Assembly: GCA_964632485.1 (NCBI GenBank)
Contig: CAZWDO010000018.1
Location: 44,607-81,414 of the forward strand
Direction of reading: 5' to 3'
DNA: 36,808 nt
DNA from: CAZWDO01 sp964632485 [NCBI: uncultured bacterium]
GTDB lineage: Bacteria; JAGOEH01
Below the pieces are notes generated by a model that worked only from the letters and a program-made list of their open reading frames with translations, had not been told where the DNA came from and did no database searches. The translations under genes and the position numbers were made by a program. Shown here piece after piece: positions 23,798-32,584 of the stretch; within the stretch, counting starts at the first letter, position 1, and each line of letters begins with the position of its first letter.

Positions 23798-25219
23798 TTA
23801 GAAATCTCCTATCACTTTTTTTAGTTCCAAGTCAGCCAGAATCGTCTCAAAAAGCGCATAATTCCAATGGAGACGGGCGGCTTGCAAATCCAATTGAGCA
23901 TCGAGAACATCCACTTGCCTGGCTTCTCCGTTACGATAACTCGTTTCGGCGATTTCAAGCGATTTTTCCGCTAATTCACCTGCCTCTTTCTGCAATGCTA
24001 CGTTTTCCCGCGCATGTCGAACCCGGTTGCCGGCGTTTTTAATCTGCAGATAAATATAATCCTTCAATTGGGCTGATTGATGCATCACTTTTTCTCGATC
24101 CGCGCGGGCCTGACAAACTTTACCACTATGCTCGCCAAAACTGAACAGATTCCACCGCGCGACCACGCCAACCGTAAAAATCGTGTTGATATCATCCCCC
24201 TTGATCTGGTAATCGTCTTTCAAACCCAAATACGTATAGGATGCTAATGCGGCGATATCCGGCAGATAATCCCCATAGGCTTTTTTTACCATAAACGAAG
24301 CCGCTTCACCTACCGACTGCAAGGCCAACATTTCCTCCCGCTTCTGCAAGGCTTGGGAATAAAGCGCATCGACATCGACCGTATCCGGCAATTCCACTAC
24401 ATTAAAATTCGCATTGAGTTCCAGATTTTCATTTTGTTCCCTGCCAAGGAGCATTTTCATTTTACCATAAATCAAATCACGATTTCTTTGCGCCTCGATC
24501 CAATCCGGAGTTAGTTTTTGAATATGCACCCGAGCCTTGAGCAGCTCCCACTCAGACGCCAGTCCCTGACGGCGCATATTTTCAATAATCGCCAAATGCG
24601 CGGACCCGGTCTGTACGGTTTCCGCATGAACCTGCACTAATTGGTCGGCTAATAAGCACTGATAATATGTTTGCGTTACTTCGAAACTCAAATCCGATAA
24701 AACCAGGCGATAGCGATGCAACGCCGCTTGACGCGCCTCCTCCACCGCCCGAAAACCATTCGTAAGCTTGAAACCGGTAAATATCGGCTGAGTTAATTGT
24801 AGCGAGGCATGAAATTCACCCAAGCGATCCGGCAATCCGCCAGGCAAATCAAGTCCGCCAATTAATTCCTGTATCTTCTGCCCCAAATAGGCCTTCATCC
24901 CCGGATCCGTTACGGAACCTAAAAAAATCTGGCTCATGGCTTCCGGTAAAAGCTTCAAATCTTCATACTTTCGATCTAATTCCGGCGCTAAATCCAATGA
25001 ATTTCTCGTATAACTGCCGCTGAAATCCAAAGTCGGAAAAAAATGAGAACGAGTTTCCCGTTTTTTGCCTTCCCATTTATCCACTTCCAACTGAGCAATT
25101 TGAATTTCCCGGTTATGCTGCAACGCCAGTTGCCGGCAATTTTCCAGATCCAAGGAATGACCTTCCAGCGCGCAATACCCAAAAACAATAAATAAGAAAA
25201 AAATTGGCCGACAATTCAT
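23798..25219 (-). CDS. TolC-family outer-membrane efflux channel
   Basis: The 473-residue protein has a signal peptide (MNCRPIFFLFIVFGYCALEG). It then shows two TolC-type repeats: LENCRQLALQHNREIQIAQ, LQLTQPIFTGFKL and LSDLSFEVTQTYYQCLLA, then ALQKREEMLALQS, ARWNLFSFGEHSG and YRNGEARQVDVLDAQLDLQ. Such proteins form the trimeric outer-membrane exit duct of RND and other exporters. I placed the start at ATG 25219, where GAGGAG is 8 bases upstream and the ATGA overlaps the TetR stop. The open frame begins at 25264, but that would lie inside the regulator gene. It is the second gene of the efflux operon. Confidence 0.92.
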   Translation of the reverse strand: MNCRPIFFLFIVFGYCALEGHSLDLENCRQLALQHNREIQIAQLEVDKWEGKKRETRSHFFPTLDFSGSYTRNSLDLAPELDRKYEDLKLLPEAMSQIFLGSVTDPGMKAYLGQKIQELIGGLDLPGGLPDRLGEFHASLQLTQPIFTGFKLTNGFRAVEEARQAALHRYRLVLSDLSFEVTQTYYQCLLADQLVQVHAETVQTGSAHLAIIENMRRQGLASEWELLKARVHIQKLTPDWIEAQRNRDLIYGKMKMLLGREQNENLELNANFNVVELPDTVDVDALYSQALQKREEMLALQSVGEAASFMVKKAYGDYLPDIAALASYTYLGLKDDYQIKGDDINTIFTVGVVARWNLFSFGEHSGKVCQARADREKVMHQSAQLKDYIYLQIKNAGNRVRHARENVALQKEAGELAEKSLEIAETSYRNGEARQVDVLDAQLDLQAARLHWNYALFETILADLELKKVIGDF

Positions 25220-25821
25220 AACGCAAACTCCTCTCGGATCCATCCCTGACTGACAAGAGTCCACACCGACTGATAGATATCTTCGATACTTCCGCCTTGT
25301 TGCCGGGATTGACTGAACAACAGAAACATCAGCATCCCGTCCAAAGCCCCGATAATAATCCCCGGTTCCACGGAACTTAAAGCATGACCATCTATCGCCC
25401 GTTGTATGGGACCGGCTAATACCGGGTAATACTTCTTCTGCATGCTCTCAACAATCTTTATAACATCTTCAACAACTCCCGCCGATGACAGGAAAAACAA
25501 CCGGAAGGAATGCCGCTCAGCAGTAAAATAGGTCAGGAACCGACGGATCCAAATCGAAAAATATTCGCTAAGAGTTTTAGCGCTTGCTAACTGTTCTACT
25601 AAGAACCTGAAAAATTTGTCGATTTCATATTCCACGGTTTTTAAATAAAGATCATGCTTATTGCGAAAATAACGGTAAATCGTCCCTTTACCCACTCCGG
25701 CCTCACGGGCAATATGCTCCAACTCGGTCTTATAAAATCCGATTGTGGAAAATTGAGTCAGAGAAGCCTGGAGTATTTTCTCCCGGCGTTCCTGCTGCAA
25801 TTCTGTTAAATCTCCAATCAT
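25216..25821 (-). CDS. TetR/AcrR-family repressor of the efflux operon
   Basis: The 201-residue regulator has an N-terminal helix-turn-helix (about 12-55). The pattern is RREKILQASLTQFSTIGF, then IAREAGVGKGTIYRYFRNK, the classical TetR recognition helix. The C-terminal 140 residues are a helical ligand/dimer domain of unknown specificity. It is the first gene of the operon regulator-TolC-adaptor-pump and overlaps the TolC start by 4 bases. The AAGGAGG site lies just before the ATG. The promoter and a palindrome overlapping its start point lie directly upstream (25863-25908), which implies autorepression relieved by an inducing ligand that may also be a pump substrate. Confidence 0.93.
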   Translation of the reverse strand: MIGDLTELQQERREKILQASLTQFSTIGFYKTELEHIAREAGVGKGTIYRYFRNKHDLYLKTVEYEIDKFFRFLVEQLASAKTLSEYFSIWIRRFLTYFTAERHSFRLFFLSSAGVVEDVIKIVESMQKKYYPVLAGPIQRAIDGHALSSVEPGIIIGALDGMLMFLLFSQSRQQGGSIEDIYQSVWTLVSQGWIREEFAL

Positions 25822-25862
25822 GGGCTCCTCCTTTTTAGAACTAATTAGAATTGTTTTTCGGT

Positions 25863-25876
25863 ACTGACTGGTCAGT
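25863..25876. promoter_or_regulatory. Palindromic operator for the TetR-family regulator
   Basis: ACTGAC-TG-GTCAGT is a perfect 6+6 palindrome placed directly after the -10 box of the regulator promoter, over the likely transcription start. A related sequence, ACTAATCAGT, lies within the promoter spacer at about 25890-25899. This is the usual arrangement for a self-repressing TetR/AcrR gene. Confidence 0.7.
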
Positions 25877-25879
25877 TCT

Positions 25880-25908
25880 AATATATAAAACTAATCAGTA
25901 TTTTGCAA
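25880..25908 (-). promoter_or_regulatory. Sigma-70 promoter of the efflux operon
   Basis: On the minus strand TTGCAA (25903-25908) and TATATT (25880-25885) are separated by exactly 17 bases. The predicted start lies within the operator at 25863-25876. The leader to the TetR ATG is about 50 bases. Confidence 0.7.
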
Positions 25909-25999
25909 GTACTTTTTTTATTTTTTTCTTTTTTTTTTATAAATTTCAGTTATATTAATTTCAAGGAAAGAAAATTACTATCCTAACAAGGAGGAACGA

Positions 26000-27703
26000 G
26001 TGTATTTTTTACCCATTTTTTTTGTTTTATTTTTCTTTTTTACAGGTGGAGTTGGAGCTGATTCACTTCGTACGCCGCGAACTACGTCCTCGGGGATTGA
26101 ATTTATTTATCGCTCAGTCGCTGATCTGCAAAGCGTCGCGTTGATCGGTACGTTCAATGGCTGGAACAGAAAATCGCATCCCATGGAAAAAACGAATTCA
26201 CAGTGGCATATTGCCCTACCACTTGACGAAGGTCAATACGAATATAAATTTATATTGAATGACACTTTGGAAATTTCGGATCCGCTCAATCCGTTAACCA
26301 ATCCGGATGGGTCGGGGAATTCGATGTTTTTTGTATTACCCGACAGGAGTCTGGATACCACTACCGCTGAAGTCGGGGAGGATTCGCCGGGGATTTACTA
26401 TCGCCTCTATCAGGCCCAGCCAAGCCCAGACTGGGCAGCGGGTTCAATAATTTATGAACTTTTTCCAAGAGTTTATACGGCAGAGGCAAATTTTAAGGGA
26501 TTAACCCAGAAGCTACCTTATTTAAATGATTTAGGTATCAACGTCCTCTGGTTGATGCCCATCTATCCGATAGGAGAGGTCAAACGCAAAGGAGCTCTGG
26601 GCTCACCATATTCAGTCAAAGATTATCAGGCAATCAATCCGGAATTCGGCGCGTCCGAAGATTTTCGCGAATGGGTTCAAACGGCGCACAGCATGGGATT
26701 CAAGGTGATATTGGATTGGGTTGCGAATCATTGCGCCTGGGACAATCCAATGGTAGAGGAACATCCCGATTGGTTCACCCGCGATGCCGATGGAGAGATG
26801 GTTCCTCCATACCCGGATTGGTCGGACGTAGTAGATTTTGACTATCACAACACCGGTTTGCAAGCTTATATGATAAAATCGCTGCTTTATTGGGTGGAAA
26901 CTTACGATATTGACGGATTCCGCTGTGATGTTGCCGGACTGGTCCCGGCGGCGTTCTGGGTGGCGGCGCGGCGCGAACTTCTTGCTATAAAACCATCACT
27001 ACTGCTTCTGGCAGAATCGGAAGAACCCATGCACCATATCAAGGGTTTCGACGTCACCTATGACGGCAGTTTACGCCGTATTCTGGGAAAAATTGCCAAC
27101 GGTAAAGCTACCCAGGATGAATTTTGGCTGAACTATTACGGGACACGCTATCTATACCCTCGCAACAGTTTACGGATGCGTTGGCTGGAAAACCATGATC
27201 AGATTCGTTCTCTTGAATACTTCGGAGAAGACGCCATCTATCCAGCTTCCGTGGCGTTACTCACTCTGGACGAGGTTCCTTTAATCCTTATGGGCCAGGA
27301 ATTCGGTGATCTGAATTGGCGGAATTGGCAATCGCTCTTTGATCCGTTGCAATTGGAATGGTTCAAAAACGGTTCCCCACTTTACCAACATTACCGCGAG
27401 CTTATCCGGATTCGCCGGGAAAATCCTGTTTTTTCAACTGATTCAGTCGTCAGTATCCGCAACGATAACCCATGGATTGTGAGCTATGTCCGCCGCGACC
27501 CCTCGGCTACTATTCTGGTTTTTATTAATATGTCAAATCGTTCCGCTAAATGCCGTCTCAACCCTGAGGATTGGAACACGCATCAACTGCCTCAAAAATT
27601 ACGGGGTCAGGATATTTTTTACCATTTACCTTTCTCGGTTTCATTCGAACAAGCTGTTTTCGAATTAAAACCCTGGGGATTTAAAATCCTTAAACTCGAA
27701 TAA
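26000..27703 (+). CDS. Secreted GH13 alpha-amylase-family enzyme with glycogen-binding-like N-domain
   Basis: This is a 567-residue exported glucan-active enzyme. A hydrophobic signal (MYFLPIFFVLFFFFTGG) is followed by a CBM48/AMPK-like E-set domain (about 32-115) with VALIGTFNGWNR and YEYKFILND. The catalytic barrel (about 148-470) has all four GH13 regions: DWVANH (239-244), GFRCDVA with nucleophile D310, LLAESEE with acid E339, and ENHD with D400. A C-terminal beta domain closes the protein. The start is a GTG with AAGGAGG upstream. The exact specificity (alpha-amylase, cyclomaltodextrinase or branching-type) cannot be read. It is the first gene of the plus-strand run and lies divergent from the efflux operon. 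The gap before it is strongly T-rich. Confidence 0.92.
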   Translation: MYFLPIFFVLFFFFTGGVGADSLRTPRTTSSGIEFIYRSVADLQSVALIGTFNGWNRKSHPMEKTNSQWHIALPLDEGQYEYKFILNDTLEISDPLNPLTNPDGSGNSMFFVLPDRSLDTTTAEVGEDSPGIYYRLYQAQPSPDWAAGSIIYELFPRVYTAEANFKGLTQKLPYLNDLGINVLWLMPIYPIGEVKRKGALGSPYSVKDYQAINPEFGASEDFREWVQTAHSMGFKVILDWVANHCAWDNPMVEEHPDWFTRDADGEMVPPYPDWSDVVDFDYHNTGLQAYMIKSLLYWVETYDIDGFRCDVAGLVPAAFWVAARRELLAIKPSLLLLAESEEPMHHIKGFDVTYDGSLRRILGKIANGKATQDEFWLNYYGTRYLYPRNSLRMRWLENHDQIRSLEYFGEDAIYPASVALLTLDEVPLILMGQEFGDLNWRNWQSLFDPLQLEWFKNGSPLYQHYRELIRIRRENPVFSTDSVVSIRNDNPWIVSYVRRDPSATILVFINMSNRSAKCRLNPEDWNTHQLPQKLRGQDIFYHLPFSVSFEQAVFELKPWGFKILKLE

Positions 27704-27768
27704 AATGAATTCAACTTCCCTATTTATGGTAAAAATAATTGTTTACTTATAACTCCAGGAGAATTAAT

Positions 27769-28365
27769 ATGAAGCGACGTATATGGTTATGGATTCTAAT
27801 CGGAGGAAGTTGGGGCATTGTGGAATGGGTAGGATTTCAATTTTTAAAACCGATATTTCCCGCGGGTTCGATTGGGGCGGGATTAACAGGATTCAGTATT
27901 TTCTTTTTAGGCCTGGCAATATTTTCATCTTTACCGGTACGAGACCTCTTTCTGATTGCTTTAATCACAGCGATCATTAAACCCTTCGGGTTGATCGCGT
28001 TCGGCCATCCTTCCTGGACAAGCTGCCTCAGCGGCTCACTTTGGATTTATGGTTTAGAAACCGCTGTTTTTGCGGCCGCCGTTACCTGGATACCTTGTAG
28101 CATTCAGCGATTCAGCCGATTCCCCTTACTTTGGGGGGCAGGGATCGCAACTTTCAGCGCGGCGCTGTTTCCCTTAAATTCATTACTATTTGGTTTACCA
28201 GGTTGCGCCCGGCCCGGAACCTCCATCCCGCTCAGTTTTTTTTATTTACCCGTTAGTATGATTTGCGGCGCCGTAGCTCTCTGGAGCGCACATTGTCTAA
28301 ATATGGCCATTAAAAAAGCGCGGCCGTCTCGTACCCTCACCGCTACATCCGACCAACCCTTTTAA
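27769..28365 (+). CDS. Unknown small integral membrane protein, upstream of the xanthine-dehydrogenase-type genes
   Basis: The 198-residue protein is almost entirely hydrophobic, with about six membrane helices, for example RRIWLWILIGGSWGIVEW and FFLGLAIFSSLPVRDLFLIA. I do not recognise the family. The size and helix number recall substrate-binding (S) components of ECF transporters, but I see no diagnostic motif. AGGAG lies 6 bases before ATG 27769; the open frame upstream has no such site. It ends 12 bases before the FeS/FAD subunit, so it is likely in the same operon. It may import or export the substrate of that enzyme. That is inference from position. Confidence 0.7.
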   Translation: MKRRIWLWILIGGSWGIVEWVGFQFLKPIFPAGSIGAGLTGFSIFFLGLAIFSSLPVRDLFLIALITAIIKPFGLIAFGHPSWTSCLSGSLWIYGLETAVFAAAVTWIPCSIQRFSRFPLLWGAGIATFSAALFPLNSLLFGLPGCARPGTSIPLSFFYLPVSMICGAVALWSAHCLNMAIKKARPSRTLTATSDQPF

Positions 28366-28377
28366 AGAGAGCGCGCC

Positions 28378-29823
28378 ATGAGTTCGCAACAAATAATTAA
28401 ATTTATTCTCAATGAATGCGCCATCAGCGTTGAAATCAACACGAATATACTATTGCTCGATTGGTTAAGACGGGAGAGGAAACTGACCGGAACAAAAGAA
28501 GGGTGCCGGGAAGGCGATTGCGGCGCCTGCATGGTATTGAGAGGATCGCCAGCGCCATCGGGAATAGATTACCGGACAGTCAATTCCTGCATGCTCCCCC
28601 TATTCGACTGCGCGCATACCCATATCGTTACCATTGAAGGATTAAACTCAACGGGATTGAGTCGGGTCCAGCAATTAATGATTGAAGAAGGGGCGTTTCA
28701 ATGTGGTTTTTGTACGCCCGGGTTCATTATTTCAATTACCGGATTTTTGTTTCAGACACGACAATTCCATGCCAATGAACTGATTGAATTTCTGAGCGGA
28801 AATCTTTGCCGGTGTACGGGGTACAAAGCGATCGAACGCATGGCTGAACGCCTTTGTAAGGCTTTAGGAGGACTTTCTACCGCAGCGGAATCCCAGCAAC
28901 AGCGCCTGGAATACCTGGTTGACGCCAATATAATTCCCGCCTATTTTCGGGATATACCCAACCAATTGGGGCAAACAGCCCCGAATTCGACTATTCTTCT
29001 GCCGCTTGCTTCCAAGACGATAATTATAGGCGGCGGAACCGATCTATTGGTTCAACACGGGGAAAATATCGATGATTTACACTTATGTCCTGCCCGGCAA
29101 CTGCCTGGATTACTCATTATAAAAAAGGACCCGCACACTATCCGGCTTGGAGCGGCATTAACGGTAGCGGAACTTTCTGAATCCAATATCATGCAACAAA
29201 TTATCCCTGAATGGCATGAATACGTTCAACTGATTTCATGTCCTTCAATCCGACATCGGGCCACATTAGCGGGAAATATTGTCAATGCCTCTCCCATCGG
29301 AGATTTAAGTATCATATTTCTGGCGCTGAATGCGGATATGGTTCTAAGTGGAGAGAATTACGAACGTAAGGTTTCCCTTAAAAATTTTTTTCTTGAGTAT
29401 AAAAAAATGGATTTAAATACCGGAGAAATTTTAAAAGCGATCGAAATAATCCAACCCATAAAAAATTTTAAATTCCATTTTGAGAAGGTAGCGCGGCGTC
29501 AGCGATTGGATATTGCTTCCGTCAATTGCGCTATGAGTGTAGTTTGGAGTACGGAAGATCGTCATATTGTAGAGATTCACGCAGCAGCGGGTGGCGTAGC
29601 TCCCATTCCCTTATATCTCCACAATTTTACGGCCTATCTGAAGCAACGTGAAATTAATGAGAGCGCCTTTAACAGAGCGGTTTCCATCGCCCTTGAGGAA
29701 GTCAGTCCCATCAGCGATGTCCGGGGCAGCTCCGATTATAAACGTTTACTTTTACGGCAATTATTATGGGCGCACGCGATCAAACTACTGAATATAAACC
29801 TTCAACCAGGGTCGCTGTTATGA
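28378..29823 (+). CDS. xdhA: Xanthine dehydrogenase-type iron-sulfur/FAD subunit
   Basis: The 481-residue electron-transfer subunit has two 2Fe-2S domains. Cysteines C43, C48, C51 and C71 (GCREGDCGAC) bind the plant-type cluster. C109, C112, C144 and C146 (QCGFCTPG, GNLCRCTGYK) bind the second. The FAD domain (about 205-375) has IIIGGGTDLLV and LAGNIVNASPIGDLS, and a CO-dehydrogenase flavoprotein C-domain follows. This fused FeS-FAD layout is that of bacterial XdhA, which passes electrons from the molybdenum centre to NAD. The stop overlaps the next ATG (ATGA), indicating coupled synthesis. Other hydroxylases of the family are possible, but the partner sequence favours a purine substrate. Confidence 0.88.
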   Translation: MSSQQIIKFILNECAISVEINTNILLLDWLRRERKLTGTKEGCREGDCGACMVLRGSPAPSGIDYRTVNSCMLPLFDCAHTHIVTIEGLNSTGLSRVQQLMIEEGAFQCGFCTPGFIISITGFLFQTRQFHANELIEFLSGNLCRCTGYKAIERMAERLCKALGGLSTAAESQQQRLEYLVDANIIPAYFRDIPNQLGQTAPNSTILLPLASKTIIIGGGTDLLVQHGENIDDLHLCPARQLPGLLIIKKDPHTIRLGAALTVAELSESNIMQQIIPEWHEYVQLISCPSIRHRATLAGNIVNASPIGDLSIIFLALNADMVLSGENYERKVSLKNFFLEYKKMDLNTGEILKAIEIIQPIKNFKFHFEKVARRQRLDIASVNCAMSVVWSTEDRHIVEIHAAAGGVAPIPLYLHNFTAYLKQREINESAFNRAVSIALEEVSPISDVRGSSDYKRLLLRQLLWAHAIKLLNINLQPGSLL

Positions 29824-32108
29824 AACCACGAGATACTGAGCTGCATGTGCGCGGGACAGCGCAATTTATTGATGATCTGCCTGAACCGGAGGGAGTGGTT
29901 CATGCGGCAGTTTTCGGCGCTCCTGTCGCTCACGGGCGTTTGTTGGCCATTGAAACCCATGGGGCCGATTCCATGCCCGGAGTGCTGGGCGTTCTAACGG
30001 CATCCGACATCCCCGGCGAAAATCAGATCGGCCATATAATTGCCGACGAACCCCTATTGGCAAATGAAACAATCGAATACTACCAGCAACCCCTCGCCGT
30101 CGTCCTTGCGCTATCCGCAACCCAAGCGCGCCGCGCGGCAAGGCGTATCCGGGCAAATCTGGAACCACTGACGCCCGTATTGGATTTGGATGAAGCCTTG
30201 CGGCTAAAGCAAATTATCGGTAAAGAACGGGTATTTGAAACCGGCAATGTGGAACGCGCCTGGAATGAGTGCGCGCTGATAGTGGAAGGACAGGTGGAAT
30301 CAGGATTTCAGGAGCATGTGTATCTCGAGCCGCAATCGGCTCTGGCGCTTCCACTTGAAGGCGGACGACTCAAAGTTTATACGTCCACCCAATCGCCAAC
30401 GGCAGTGCAACGCACTATCGCGCGGGTTCTGGGCTGTTCAATGAATGCGGTTGAAGTGGAAGTGATGCGACTGGGCGGTGGTTTCGGCGGCAAAGAAGAA
30501 CAGGCTAACAGTTGGGCCAGCCTGGCAGCATTAGCGGCATATCGATTTAAACGGCCGGTTAAATTAATCCTGAACCGCGCTGAGGATATCTCTATGACGG
30601 GGAAACGACACCCCTATCGCGCTCACTTTAAACTGGGCATCGATTCTAAATATAAAATCCGGGCCTATACGGTGGAACTCTACCAGAATGCTGGCGCGTT
30701 TTGCGATCTTTCTCCCGCCATTCTCGAACGCTCTTTGTTTCATGCCACTAACAGCTACTATATTCCTAACGCGCGTTTAAAAGCGGTTTCACTGAAAACC
30801 AACATTCCCCCCAATACAGCATTCCGGGGTTTCGGCGCCCCCCAATCAATGTTCGTTATTGAAACAGCGCTCTCGGAAGCCGCCCGGCAAATGGGAATCA
30901 CCACCGCTGCGCTCCAGGAAGCCAATCTGATTCAAAAAGGAGAGCCTTTCCCCTACGGCATGCAACAGAAAGACCAGCAACCCCTGGCCTGTTGGCGAAA
31001 ACTGCAAACTGATTTTCGTGTGGCTGATCTTAGAAAACGTATCGAAGCCTTTAACCAAACCCATTCCTGGCAAAAAAAAGGATTGGCGCTGATGCCGATC
31101 TGCTTTGGAATTTCTTTCACAACAACCTGGATGAACCAGGCATCCGCGCTGGTAAATATCTATACGGATGGCAGCATCAGCATCAACACCGGCGCAGTTG
31201 AAATGGGGCAGGGCGTCCACGCCAAACTGCGTCAAATTGCCGCCACAATTTTTGGAATCGAATCGACACGTATTTTTATTGAAGCAACCAATACCAGCCG
31301 GATAGCCAATTCATCGCCAACTGCTGCCAGCACCGGACCGGACCTGAATGGCAACGCGACGCTGATGGCGTGTGAAATATTGAAAAACCGCATTATAGAG
31401 GTAGCGCGCCGTCTGCTGAATGCGGGTGCAACCACTACACTATCTATCGCAAACGAAACAATTTGCATCGACAAAACCCCGACTGCGATGAACTGGACCG
31501 AACTGATCCAGAAAAGTTATTGGGAACGAGTTTCACTTTCCGCTCATGCGTTTTATGCGACTCCGGATATCTTTTTCGACCGAGTTACAGAAAAAGGCCG
31601 GCCCTTCGCGTATCATGTCAGCGGTTGCTCCCTGACCGAAATTACCTTGGATTGTCTGCGCGGAATTTTCGTCATCGATTCAGTTTCCATTGTTCACGAC
31701 CTGGGACGGCCTATTGATGAAATTATTGACCGCGGTCAGATTGAAGGCGCTCTGCTTCAGGGATTAGGATGGATTTCAATGGAAGAAATTCTTTTTGATA
31801 CTAAAGGATATTTGCTAACGCCAAATTTAGCGAAATACAAAATACCCGATATCGCGTTTGCTCCCGGGCGCGTCGTGATCCATTTCGCAGAAATCGGAGA
31901 AGAAAACTCCCGCGACGGAATTTTGGGTTCAAAAGCCATCGGGGAGCCCCCTTTCATGTACGGTATCGGACTTTTTTTCGCGCTCAAAGAGGCGATCCTG
32001 GCCTTCAATCCAAGGGCGCAGCTTGCCAACATAGCTCCCTTGACCCATGAACGAATCTTATCGGCGCTATATCCTCAAAATCTGGTCGGGAAAGAATCAT
32101 GCCGTTGA
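29820..32108 (+). CDS. xdhB: Xanthine dehydrogenase-type molybdopterin-binding subunit
   Basis: The 762-residue catalytic subunit binds the molybdenum cofactor. Family motifs and purine-site residues are present: GGGFGGKEEQ with E226, TAFRGFGAPQ with R336, MGQGVHAKL, and GSKAIGEPPF with the base-catalyst E709. These match the glutamate, arginine and glutamate of xanthine dehydrogenase/oxidase, so a purine hydroxylase is likely. The start at ATG 29820 overlaps the preceding stop; the open frame 18 codons upstream lies inside the FeS/FAD gene. The length is close to that of Rhodobacter XdhB. The C-terminus overlaps the next gene by 10 bases. Confidence 0.9.
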   Translation: MKPRDTELHVRGTAQFIDDLPEPEGVVHAAVFGAPVAHGRLLAIETHGADSMPGVLGVLTASDIPGENQIGHIIADEPLLANETIEYYQQPLAVVLALSATQARRAARRIRANLEPLTPVLDLDEALRLKQIIGKERVFETGNVERAWNECALIVEGQVESGFQEHVYLEPQSALALPLEGGRLKVYTSTQSPTAVQRTIARVLGCSMNAVEVEVMRLGGGFGGKEEQANSWASLAALAAYRFKRPVKLILNRAEDISMTGKRHPYRAHFKLGIDSKYKIRAYTVELYQNAGAFCDLSPAILERSLFHATNSYYIPNARLKAVSLKTNIPPNTAFRGFGAPQSMFVIETALSEAARQMGITTAALQEANLIQKGEPFPYGMQQKDQQPLACWRKLQTDFRVADLRKRIEAFNQTHSWQKKGLALMPICFGISFTTTWMNQASALVNIYTDGSISINTGAVEMGQGVHAKLRQIAATIFGIESTRIFIEATNTSRIANSSPTAASTGPDLNGNATLMACEILKNRIIEVARRLLNAGATTTLSIANETICIDKTPTAMNWTELIQKSYWERVSLSAHAFYATPDIFFDRVTEKGRPFAYHVSGCSLTEITLDCLRGIFVIDSVSIVHDLGRPIDEIIDRGQIEGALLQGLGWISMEEILFDTKGYLLTPNLAKYKIPDIAFAPGRVVIHFAEIGEENSRDGILGSKAIGEPPFMYGIGLFFALKEAILAFNPRAQLANIAPLTHERILSALYPQNLVGKESCR

Positions 32109-32584
32109 TTACAGCGCAGGATATATGGCGCGGCCTGCTTATTTACCCCCTGGGCGATACCATTGCCGCCTTAATTTCCCGGCAATTCAACATATCGCGG
32201 CTAATAGGCATGATGCTGATCGGCGCTTTACTATACGCTTTTGAAATCCCGCATTATTTTAATTGGCTGGAAAAGAAAATCGGACAGCCGCAAAATTTCA
32301 GATATCGCTTGAGAAAAAGCGCGCTGGCGGCGTTATGGTTCAATCCCCTGTGGATCGCCCGCCACCTGTTTTTTATCTATCTCTTCAGCGGCGCTTGGTA
32401 TAAATTGAATACCCATCTGATAATCATTGGCATCTATTCTTTTATCTGGAACCTGCCTGTTTCACTGTCGGCCAATTATGTGATACAAAACAAACTTTCA
32501 TTGAGATGGCGTTTTTTTGCCAGCGCTGTTTTTTCTTCTTTAATGGCGATTTACTATGCGCTGAGTGGAGTATGGCTTCAATGA
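32099..32584 (+). CDS. Unknown membrane protein inside the xdh operon
   Basis: The 161-residue protein has about three to four hydrophobic segments, for example GLLIYPLGDTIAALI, LIGMMLIGALLYAFEI, and the C-terminal stretch RWRFFASAVFSSLMAIYY. I do not recognise the family. The pattern with PLGDTIAA near the start faintly recalls the Mpv17/PMP22 type, which is only a guess. Its start lies within the end of the molybdenum subunit gene, and its stop overlaps the XdhC ATG (ATGA). It is therefore translated as part of the xdh unit. Genes at this position usually encode cofactor or transport accessories, so an accessory role is inferred. Confidence 0.7.
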   Translation: MPLITAQDIWRGLLIYPLGDTIAALISRQFNISRLIGMMLIGALLYAFEIPHYFNWLEKKIGQPQNFRYRLRKSALAALWFNPLWIARHLFFIYLFSGAWYKLNTHLIIIGIYSFIWNLPVSLSANYVIQNKLSLRWRFFASAVFSSLMAIYYALSGVWLQ